Below, piece by piece: positions 1 through 7,800 of a DNA stretch of 37,215 bases. Positions within the stretch are counted from its first letter, which is position 1. The number at the start of each line of letters is the position of its first letter. The notes beneath the pieces were generated by a model. The model was not told where the DNA came from. It did no database searches and saw only the letters and a list, made by a program, of their open reading frames with translations. The DNA is from an uncultured Coriobacteriaceae bacterium (GTDB taxonomy: Bacteria; Actinomycetota; Coriobacteriia; Coriobacteriales; Atopobiaceae). The stretch is from contig CADAQM010000018.1 in NCBI GenBank assembly GCA_902790135.1, positions 1-37,215 on the forward strand, in the 5' to 3' direction. Both the position numbers and the translations under genes were made by a program.

Positions 1-1229
1 ACGAGAAGGGCGTCTGGATCACCCCCGCCTTCCCCAAGCTCATCTACGTGCTCGAGCCCGACAACCTCACCGAGGGCACCCCGTACTTCTACCTCACCAA
101 GCTCGCAGCCAAGTGCACCGCCAAGCGCATGGTGCCCGACTACATCTCCGAGAAGAAGATGTTCGAGTACAAGCTCTCCAAGGGCGAGACCGAGGGTAAC
201 GGCGACTGCTACACCTGCATGGGCTGCCGCAGCTTCCTGACGCCCGACCGCTCTGGCAACGGCTACGACAATGTGGCCAAGGCCAAAAACTACGAGCCGG
301 GCAAGCCCAAGTACTACGGCCGCTTCAACCAGGGCGTCGTCACCATCAACCTGCCCGACGTGGCGCTGTCCGCCGGCGGCGACATGAACCGCTTCTGGGA
401 GGTCTTCGACGAGCGCCTCGAGCTCTGCCATCGCGCCCTGCGCGCCCGCCACGAGAGGCTCAAGGGCACCGTCTCCGACGCCGCCCCGATCCTGTGGCAG
501 TACGGCGCCCTCGCGCGCCTCGACAAGGGCGAGACCATCGACAAGCTCCTCTACGGTGGCTACTCGACCATCAGCCTGGGCTACGCCGGCCTCTACGAGT
601 GCGTCAAGTACATGACCGGCTACAGCCACACCGACCCCAAGGCCACCGACTTCGCTCTTTCGGTCATGCAGCGCATGAACGACAAGTGCACCGAGTGGAA
701 GCTCGCCGAGGACATCGACTACTCCGTCTATGGCACGCCCATCGAGAGCGTCACCTACAAGTTCGCCAAGTGCCTGCAGCGCCGCTTTGGCATCGTGCCG
801 GGCATCACGGACAAGGGCTACATCACCAACAGCTACCACGTCCACGTGACCGAGGAGATCGACGCCTTCACCAAGTTGGACTTTGAGAGTGCCTTCCAGC
901 GTCTCTCCCCCGGCGGGGCCATCTCCTACGTCGAGGTTCCCAACATGCAGGACAACCTCGAGGCCGTCATCAGCGTCATGCAGTTCATCTACGACCACAT
1001 CCTGTACGCCGAGCTCAACACCAAGAGCGACTACTGCCAGTGCTGCGGCTATGACGGCGAGATCCAGATCGTGGAGGACGACGGCAAGCTGGTCTGGGAG
1101 TGCCCCAACTGCGGCAACCGCGACCAGAGCAAGATGAACGTCGCGCGTCGCACCTGCGGTTACATCGGCACCCAGTACTGGAACCAGGGCCGCACCCAGG
1201 AAATCAAGGACAGGGTGCTGCACCTGTAG
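1..1229 (+). CDS. nrdD: Anaerobic ribonucleoside-triphosphate reductase, C-terminal part (5' truncated by window)
   Basis: Class III (oxygen-sensitive) ribonucleotide reductase, which reduces NTPs to dNTPs for DNA synthesis under anaerobiosis using a glycyl radical. The frame is open from base 3 with no start in view, so the gene begins upstream. About 408 residues are visible, roughly the C-terminal half of a protein usually 700-800 long. Near the C-terminus are the structural zinc cysteines (YCQCC, then ECPNC about 20 residues later). They are followed by the glycyl-radical loop RRTCGYIGTQ, whose glycine is the radical site, and a typical WNQGR ending. nrdG, the activase, lies 82 bp downstream on the same strand, separated by a strong hairpin. 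Assignment is secure; only the N-terminus is missing. Confidence 0.97.
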   Translation, partial: EKGVWITPAFPKLIYVLEPDNLTEGTPYFYLTKLAAKCTAKRMVPDYISEKKMFEYKLSKGETEGNGDCYTCMGCRSFLTPDRSGNGYDNVAKAKNYEPGKPKYYGRFNQGVVTINLPDVALSAGGDMNRFWEVFDERLELCHRALRARHERLKGTVSDAAPILWQYGALARLDKGETIDKLLYGGYSTISLGYAGLYECVKYMTGYSHTDPKATDFALSVMQRMNDKCTEWKLAEDIDYSVYGTPIESVTYKFAKCLQRRFGIVPGITDKGYITNSYHVHVTEEIDAFTKLDFESAFQRLSPGGAISYVEVPNMQDNLEAVISVMQFIYDHILYAELNTKSDYCQCCGYDGEIQIVEDDGKLVWECPNCGNRDQSKMNVARRTCGYIGTQYWNQGRTQEIKDRVLHL

Positions 1230-1267
1230 GACTCGGGCAAAGGCCCTAGGAGTTTCAAGCTTTGACG

Positions 1268-1291
1268 GGGGCATGGGGTGACCCATGCCCC
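1268..1291 (+). terminator. Hairpin terminator/attenuator between nrdD and nrdG
   Basis: A perfect 10-bp stem (GGGGCATGGG paired with CCCATGCCCC) closes a GTGA tetraloop of the GNRA class and is followed by TTTCTT. It lies 38 bp after the nrdD stop and 20 bp before the nrdG start. It probably lowers nrdG expression relative to nrdD by partial termination, or it protects the 3' end of the nrdD message. The tail is only moderately T-rich, so termination may be incomplete. Confidence 0.75.
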
Positions 1292-1311
1292 TTTCTTGAG
1301 AGGACAGGCGC

Positions 1312-1860
1312 ATGAACTACGCGGAGATCAAGTACTGCGACATCGCCAACGGCGTCGGCGTGCGAACCACGCTGTTCGTCTCCGGTTGCCGTCACCACTG
1401 CGAGGGCTGCTTCAACCCCGTACAGTGGGACTTCGCGGCAGGCGAGCCCTTCTCCTCCGAGGTCGAGGAGCGCATCCTCGAGAGCCTTGAGCCGCCCTAC
1501 GTGGCTGGGCTCACCATCCTGGGCGGCGAACCCATGGAGGCAGAGAACCAGGCAGGGCTTCTGCCCTTCCTGCAGCGCGTACGCGAGCGGTTTCCCCAAA
1601 AGAGCATCTGGGTCTATACGGGCTTCACGTGGGAGGCGCTCACCCAAGGACCGAGCCGCGGCCACACCGAACTGGTCCCGCAGCTGCTCCCGCTCGTTGA
1701 CGTGCTGGTGGATGGTCCGTTCGTGCTCCCGCTCAAGGACATCAGCCTGCGCTTCAGGGGCTCCTCAAACCAACGCCTCATCGACGTGCCCGCCTCGCTC
1801 GCGGCAGGCGAGGTCATAGGCTGGCAGGATGAGCCCGTCTTTGCGAGTCACGCCTGGTAG
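1312..1860 (+). CDS. nrdG: Anaerobic ribonucleotide reductase activating protein (radical SAM)
   Basis: Radical SAM enzyme that installs the glycyl radical on NrdD. The 182-residue length fits the NrdG family (about 150-200). The N-terminal motif SGCRHHCEGCFN supplies the CxxxCxxC ligands of the [4Fe-4S] cluster, and GGEP about 40 residues later is the SAM-binding motif. The C-terminal region reads VDVLVDGPFVLPLKD, typical of NrdG, and is followed by an RGSSNQR segment. The ATG is preceded by GAGAGGA at good spacing. It lies directly downstream of nrdD behind a hairpin, so it can be made by read-through or from its own signals. It converges with the minus-strand gene ending at 1869. Confidence 0.96.
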   Translation: MNYAEIKYCDIANGVGVRTTLFVSGCRHHCEGCFNPVQWDFAAGEPFSSEVEERILESLEPPYVAGLTILGGEPMEAENQAGLLPFLQRVRERFPQKSIWVYTGFTWEALTQGPSRGHTELVPQLLPLVDVLVDGPFVLPLKDISLRFRGSSNQRLIDVPASLAAGEVIGWQDEPVFASHAW

Positions 1861-1868
1861 GGGCCTCG

Positions 1869-2402
1869 CTACTCGGCGAAGGCGTCAAAGCGGTCGATGC
1901 GCAGCAGCATCTGCTCGATGTCCAGCAGGCACCAAATGCGCAGCTTGCGACCCGTGCGCGGGATGACGCGGAGGTCGCGCAGGCGTGGGTCGAGCAGCGA
2001 CGGAACCCATTCCATCGACTCGATCTCGTCGTAATGGATGGTGCGCGTGGGCCGGAAGGCCAGACGGACGTTCATGTAGTCGTCGTAGACCGTCACCCGA
2101 TAGGCCAGCACAAACGCCAGAATCAGCTGCAGCGAGACGAGAAATGCCGTGAAGAAGGCGGCTGGAATCAGCGGGTCGGCAGCAAAGACTCCCAAGTGGC
2201 AGAGCCAGCACACGAGGGTACCCAACATACCCATGAAGAGCATGTTCAACACGTATGAGCGACTGATGACCGGCGATATCGCGTAGGTGTCGTGATGCAG
2301 GTGATGGCGCTCCGGCATCTCAAGGCCGGACAGCAGGGTGACGACAGTCGCCACCACGGGCAGCACTATCAGCATGGACATCAGGAACCAACGCACATCC
2401 AT
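1869..2402 (-). CDS. Small membrane protein with possible PH-like cytoplasmic domain
   Basis: 177 residues, function not recognised. Three hydrophobic stretches are visible: residues about 5-25 (starting FLMSMLIVLPVV), about 52-70, and about 78-98. The C-terminal half is soluble and opens with YRVTVYDDYMNVRLAF and RTIHYDEIESMEW. That strand pattern resembles bacterial PH (bPH) domains, where short strands follow membrane helices; this is inference from pattern only. Translation starts 5 bp after the pepT stop, and its Shine-Dalgarno AGGAGG lies inside the last pepT codons, so the two genes are clearly one operon. It converges on nrdG with an 8-bp gap. Confidence 0.75.
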   Translation of the reverse strand: MDVRWFLMSMLIVLPVVATVVTLLSGLEMPERHHLHHDTYAISPVISRSYVLNMLFMGMLGTLVCWLCHLGVFAADPLIPAAFFTAFLVSLQLILAFVLAYRVTVYDDYMNVRLAFRPTRTIHYDEIESMEWVPSLLDPRLRDLRVIPRTGRKLRIWCLLDIEQMLLRIDRFDAFAE

Positions 2403-2407
2403 CGGTC

Positions 2408-3655
2408 TTAAGCCTCCTGGGCGACGGCGAACTTCGCCACAAGATGCTCAAGCATATCGACTGTGAGTTCAAGGCTCTTTACCGGCACAAACTCCCGTAC
2501 GGAATGCATGTTGTAGCCACCGGCAGCCAGGTTGGGGCACGGGAGCCCACGGAAGGTGAGCTCGGCGCCGTCGGTGCCACCGCGAATCGGCTCGATCCAC
2601 GGCTCAATCCCCACCTCGCGATTGGCCTCGAGCACGTTGTCGACCAAGAACCTGCTGTCGGCAAAGTGCTCGGCCATGTTGCGATACTGCCGCTTGAAGC
2701 TCACCTCTACCGTACCCTCGCCGTAGCGGGTGTTGAGGAATGCCGCAATGTCGCGCAGAGTCCGCTCGCGCCGGTCGAAGAGCTCTGCATCAAAGTCGCG
2801 AATTATGTAGGAAAGCGTGAGCTCTGATGCCGTGCCGTCGATGCGCAAGGGGTGGTAGAAGCCCTCGCGGCCACAAGTGTGCTCGGGACGCTCGAAGGCC
2901 GGTACCATGCCCGCAAACTCGCTGGCCACCGTGATGGCATTGACCATCACGTCCTTTGCGACGCCCGGATGGACCATGACGCCACGGACGCGCACCGTGG
3001 CCTCGCTCGCCGTGAAGCACTCGTAGCTGAACTCACCGATCGGGCCACCGTCGACGGTATAGGCCCACTTGGCGCCAAAGTGATCGAGGTCGAGCAGCGC
3101 GGCACCATGGCCGATCTCCTCGTCGGGCACGAAGGCGACCTTGAGGCAGGGATGCGGAAGGGTCTGGTCATCCTTGAGACGTGCCAGAAGGGAGCAGATC
3201 TCTGCGATGCCAGCCTTGTCGTCTGCCGAAAGCAGCGTGGTGCCGTCGGAGCAGACGATGTCCTGCCCGACCATCTGCTCGAGGTCAGGAATTTCGTCAG
3301 GGGTCGTACTAATCGTTTTGCCATCGACCACGCCCGACACCAGAGGACCGCCCTCGTAGTGCACCACATGCGGACGCACACCCTCGCCGGGAGCATCCGA
3401 GGAGCTGTCGAGGTGTGCAATGAGGCCAAGCGCGGGCAGGTGCTCGGCACCTTCAGAGGCGGCAAACGAGGCCGTCACGTAGGCATGCTGGTCGACCACC
3501 ACGTCATCGCAACCAAGGTCGCGCAGCTCCTTGCCCAGAAGCGCCGCCATGTCTCGCTCGCATGGGGCTGAGGGCACTCGGTCCTCGGGAGCAAGGGGGT
3601 TGGACTGCGAGCTCACCTGCACATAGCGCATGAAGCGCTCAAGCACATCACTCAT
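2408..3655 (-). CDS. pepT: Peptidase T (tripeptide aminopeptidase, M20B)
   Basis: Cytoplasmic zinc aminopeptidase that removes N-terminal residues from tripeptides, feeding amino-acid catabolism. 415 residues, the usual PepT length. Metal-site motifs of M20 enzymes are visible: HLD at residues 81-83, SADDKAG around 145, PDEEIGHG around 178 (catalytic and ligand glutamates), TVDGG around 201, and the C-terminal IRGGTDGAELTF and GGYNMHSVREF containing the last ligand histidine. The frame extends 7 codons upstream to a TTG at 3676. I chose the ATG at 3655 because AAAGGAG sits about 8 bases before it and lies inside the longer reading. It is the first gene of a two-gene operon with the membrane protein at 1869-2402. 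Confidence 0.95.
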   Translation of the reverse strand: MSDVLERFMRYVQVSSQSNPLAPEDRVPSAPCERDMAALLGKELRDLGCDDVVVDQHAYVTASFAASEGAEHLPALGLIAHLDSSSDAPGEGVRPHVVHYEGGPLVSGVVDGKTISTTPDEIPDLEQMVGQDIVCSDGTTLLSADDKAGIAEICSLLARLKDDQTLPHPCLKVAFVPDEEIGHGAALLDLDHFGAKWAYTVDGGPIGEFSYECFTASEATVRVRGVMVHPGVAKDVMVNAITVASEFAGMVPAFERPEHTCGREGFYHPLRIDGTASELTLSYIIRDFDAELFDRRERTLRDIAAFLNTRYGEGTVEVSFKRQYRNMAEHFADSRFLVDNVLEANREVGIEPWIEPIRGGTDGAELTFRGLPCPNLAAGGYNMHSVREFVPVKSLELTVDMLEHLVAKFAVAQEA

Positions 3656-3756
3656 CAAAAAAGGCTCCTTTTTCAATTACTCAGCTGAACCAGCATAGCC
3701 CAATGCGGCAGCCTGATTGTAATAAAGAGGTCATGTGTACACACTCTAAGGCGAGA

Positions 3757-3782
3757 AGGGGCCCCGCGGATGCGAGGCCCCT
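3757..3782 (-). terminator. Terminator downstream of the lipoprotein gene
   Basis: A 7-bp stem (AGGGGCC with GGCCCCT), one mismatch, then a further CGC/GCG pairing around a 4-base loop. Read on the minus strand it is followed by TTCTCGCCTT. It lies about 25 bp after the stop of the lipoprotein gene at 3807 and upstream of pepT, so it most likely separates the two transcription units. Confidence 0.65.
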
Positions 3783-3806
3783 CCGTCACGTGCCATGCGG
3801 ACGCCC

Positions 3807-4721
3807 CTAGACGTTCTTCGTGTGACCCTGGATCCGAACTGCCAGCGAGGGATTTGCAATCTCCACGTATCCGTACTCGGACGTCGTGGTGCCAAACTCG
3901 TCTTCGAGTACCACCTTGACGATGTTGCCATGCTCATCGTACTCGATCGTACCCGACATGGTGGTTTCGGAGCCCTCGATCTCGTTGCCATCACTGTCAT
4001 AGTCTTTGGTCGTGGCAGTATAGCTCACGGGAAGGCCGTCATCACCATATTCGTAGGCATAGACCGTCTCCGACCTGCCATCCTGATAGTCATGCGAGCG
4101 CGTGAGGGTAAATCCACCCTCGTCGTACGTCGTCGTGATGGTCATCTTCTCTTCGGGACCCTCTGCCCCGTTACTGCTCTCGTCAACCGTAAACACAATC
4201 GAAGTGGCACGGGACTCAGAGACGAAGCCCTGCTCGTTATACGAATACTCCACCCTGAAGTCTTTGCTCTTCTCAGTGACGACACGTCCCTGCTCGTCCT
4301 TCTCGAGCTCATACTCCCAGGTTTCATCACCCATCTCGACCTTGGTAAGCCAGCCGTCCTCGTCGTAGGTATATGCGTAGTTGAAGCTTTCCGGTTCGTC
4401 CTCGCTGTCAGAGGCGTCATTGTCAACCTCGCGGATCATGTTGCCCGCCTCGTCAAGCTCGTAGGTCGAGCTGAACTCGCTCGTGCTGCCATCCGGAAAC
4501 ACCTGGCTCAACTTGTAGGTGGTAGCAACCCAGACCGGAGTCTCCTCGGATGGCTCATCGGCCTCGGTGGTTTCATTAGCATCGACAGTCTCTTCGGCTG
4601 TAGGCGCTGCATCCTGTGTGGCGTTGCCGGAGGAGGCGCAACCCGCAAGCGGCACAAGGGCAAGCGCTGCCATGAGGCCCGTGGACAACGTCAGTCTGGC
4701 AAGCGTATCGATTCTGAACAT
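3807..4721 (-). CDS. Putative lipoprotein with YD-like repeats
   Basis: 304 residues with a clear lipoprotein signal: a charged N-terminus, a hydrophobic stretch, then the lipobox LAGC with the cysteine at about residue 28, after which the chain is acidic and low in complexity (Ala/Thr/Glu-rich to about residue 60). The rest is made of imperfect strand-turn repeats such as YELDEAGNMIREV, YTYDEDGWLTKVE and VEYSYNEQGFVSES. These resemble RHS/YD-type repeats but lack the long RHS core. It is probably a surface-anchored beta-rich protein; function unknown. GGGGGAC precedes the ATG. It is flanked by hairpins on both sides, so it looks monocistronic. Confidence 0.8.
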   Translation of the reverse strand: MFRIDTLARLTLSTGLMAALALVPLAGCASSGNATQDAAPTAEETVDANETTEADEPSEETPVWVATTYKLSQVFPDGSTSEFSSTYELDEAGNMIREVDNDASDSEDEPESFNYAYTYDEDGWLTKVEMGDETWEYELEKDEQGRVVTEKSKDFRVEYSYNEQGFVSESRATSIVFTVDESSNGAEGPEEKMTITTTYDEGGFTLTRSHDYQDGRSETVYAYEYGDDGLPVSYTATTKDYDSDGNEIEGSETTMSGTIEYDEHGNIVKVVLEDEFGTTTSEYGYVEIANPSLAVRIQGHTKNV

Positions 4722-4772
4722 GCGTCCCCCATTCCTCTTGTCTTCAGAAACGACGCACTATTATGCTACCCA

Positions 4773-4808
4773 AAACGCGCAGGGAAGCATGCGTTCCCCT
4801 GCGCGTTT
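4773..4808 (-). terminator. Terminator after the dehydratase/activase gene
   Basis: A 12-bp perfect stem (AAACGCGCAGGG with CCCTGCGCGTTT) with a 12-base loop. Read on the minus strand the right arm ends in TTTT. It lies 27 bp past the stop of the large gene at 4836 and before the lipoprotein start at 4721. This is the position expected for a terminator of the TetR-dehydratase operon. Confidence 0.7.
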
Positions 4809-4835
4809 AAATCGCCGAACTATGCTTATGGGCTC

Positions 4836-7800
4836 CTAGCGAACGCCCGCACGCTCCTTTGCCCGCTCGATCTGCTCGAGCTGGCTCGCGCTCAGATGGA
4901 TGGGACCACTCGTCTCGCCGCGGGAGTCGATGTCGTCGCCCGCGAGCACGAACTCGCCCTTCTCGCGCAGGTTCTCCTTGGCCACGCTGATCATCAGCTT
5001 AATGCGGTTGAGCTGGTTGACCTCACTTGCACCAGGGTCGTAGTCGACGGCCACAATGTTGCTCTGCGGGTAGAGTTGACGCAGGCGCTTGATCACGCTC
5101 TTGCCCACCACGTGGTTGGGCAGGCATGCGAAGGGCTGCGCGCACACCACGTTGGGTGTGCCGCTCTCGATGAGCTCGATCATCTCGGCAGTCAGCAGCC
5201 AGCCTTCGCCCATGTTGTTGCAGAGCGAGAGAATGCGCTTGGCCTTCTTCGCGAGATCGAAGATCGAGGGCCAGGGCTCGAAGCGCGTCGTGGCGGTAAG
5301 CATGCGGTTGAGGGGCTCGCGTACCTGCTCGACAAGCGTAATCTCGGCGCGACCAGTCAGACGCTTCTTCGCAGAGCTGCCCAGCTCGTCGGCCATGTTG
5401 ATGTCATGCGACATGGCCATCGTGAAGAAGTCCAGAAGCCCTGGAACGTCCGCCTCGCAACCCTCGGACTCGATCACCTTGACGAGCTCGTTGTTTGCCG
5501 TGGGATGGAACTTGACCAGGATCTCGCCCACCACACCCACGCGCGGCTTTGAGCGGTCATCGGTCAGCGGAAGCGTCTCGAAGGCGTCGACGGTGTCCCT
5601 GCACAGACGATAGAACGCGCGCCTGCTGCAGGAGGGAAGCACCGTGGCGGCGCGACGCATGAGACCGCCGTAGACGCGGTCCGCGGCACCGGGCTCTGCC
5701 TCGTAGGGGCGTGTGCGGTACAGCAGCTTCATAATGAGATCGCCGTAGATGATGCTGTAGAGCACATGCATGAGCATCTTGGGCTTGAGCAGGTTGAAGC
5801 CGGGGTTGTGCTCGTCGAGACCTCCCGCCATGGAGAGCGAGATGACCGGTACCTCGGGGTGTCCGGCATCGCGCAGGGCCTTGCGGATTAGGCTGATGTA
5901 GTTGGTGGCACGGCAGCCGCCGCCGGTCTGGGAGATGAGCACCGCGGTACGGGAAAGGTCGTACTCCCCCGAGATGACCGCGCTGATGAGCTGGCCGCAG
6001 ACTAGGATGGACGGGTAGCAGATATCGTTGTTGACGTACTTGAGACCCGTGTCGACGGCCTTGTGGTCAACCGAGGGAAGCAGCACGATGTTGTATCCAT
6101 AGCTGCGCAGCACCGGTTCGACCAGGTCAAAGTGAATCGGCGACATCTGGGGGCAGAGGATGGTGTAACCGGCGTCCTGCATCTCCTTGGTGTAGCGCAC
6201 CTTCTCGAACGCGGCGCTCGACGCCTTGCGGTAGATGGGTACGCGACGCGAGAGGTCGGTCGCGCGGGCATGCTCGAGCGAGCCGTCGGCCATGCGCACG
6301 CCCACCGGCTCCTCCTCCTTGGCGAGGCCTGCAGCAGTGTCACGCTCGAGCTCGAAGCGCTGCTCCTTGAGGGCAGCCATGAGCGAGCGCACGCGGATGC
6401 GCGCCGCGCCGAGGTTGGACACCTCGTCGATCTTGAGGCAGGTGTAGATCTTGCCGCTTGCCTCGAGAATCTCCTGCACCTCGTCGGTGGTGAGCGCGTC
6501 CAGACCGCAGCCGAAGCTGTTGAGCTGAATCAGGTCGAGGTCGTTGCGGCTGGCGACAAAGCGCGCCGCACGATAGAGGCGCGCGTGGTACATCCACTGG
6601 TCGACCACGCGAATCGGTCGCTCGGGAGTCATCTTGTGGGCCACGGAATCCTCGGTGAGCACGGCAAAGCCAAAGCCGTTGACCAGCTCGGGAATGGCGT
6701 GGTTGATCTCGGGGTCGTTGTGGTAGGGACGGCCAGCCAAGACGATGCCGTGGCGGTCGTTTTTCTCCATCCACTCGAGCACCTCGTCGCCCCTGCGACG
6801 GACCAGCTCCTTGAACTCCTCGTCGGCCTCCCATGCGACGTTGACGGCCTCGTCGATCTCCGCACGGGTGATGTGGGGCCCGCGAACGCGCCCATGACCC
6901 GCGGCTGCGTCCGCCTCGCGCTGCTCGGAGACCACCTCGTAGAGGCGCCTCTTGAGCTCACGCTTGTTGTCGTAGGGGATGAAGGGGGCCAGATACTCGA
7001 CGCCCTCGCCCGCCAGCTCGTCCATGTTGAGCTCCAGCGACTGCGGATAGCTCATGACGATCGGGCAGTTGTAGTGGTTGGTGGTCGTCTCGTCCTCGGT
7101 GCGCTCCCAGCGGACGCAGGGCATCCAGATGAAGTCCGGGTCCTTGGCAAGGAGGTTCATCACGTGGCCGTGGCTGAGCTTGGCCGGGTAGCACACGCTC
7201 TCGCTCGGCATGCTCTCGATGCCCGCCTCGTAGGTGCGCTTGCTCGTCTGGTCCGAAAGCACCACCGCAAAGCCCAGGTGCGTGAAGAAGGCATGCCAGA
7301 AGGGGTAGTTCTCGTACATGTTGAGCGCACGCGGGATGCCCACGGTGCCGCGCGGCGCATCCGCGGGGTCGAGGCACTCGCGCTCGAAGAGCAGCTTGTT
7401 CTTGAACTTGAAGAGGTTCGGAGCCTCGTCGGTCTTGGAGCGCTGCTTGCCTGCGCCCTTCTCGCAACGGTTGCCCGTGATGAAGCGACGGCCGTGACCA
7501 AAGTCGTTGATGGTGAGCAGGCAGTTGTTGGAGCAGCGCCCGCAGTGGGCCTGTCGCTGCTTGACCTGCAGGTTGTCGATCTCCTCACGCGAGAGGAGCT
7601 CGGAGATGCCATGAGCGCCGGCGCGGTCGCGCGCGAGCAGAGCCGCACCGTAGGCGCCCATGACGCCCGCGATGTCGGGACGGATTACATTTCGGCCAGT
7701 GAGCAGCTCGAAGGCGCGCAGGGTGGCGTCGCTCATGAAGGTGCCGCCCTGCACCACCACGTCGGAGCCAATCTCGTCGTAGTCGCGCAGCTTGATGACC

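Noticed and set aside
3734..3743. TGTGTACACA palindrome upstream of pepT
   Set aside because: A 10-bp palindrome can easily occur by chance and there is no second half-site or clear promoter to place it on.
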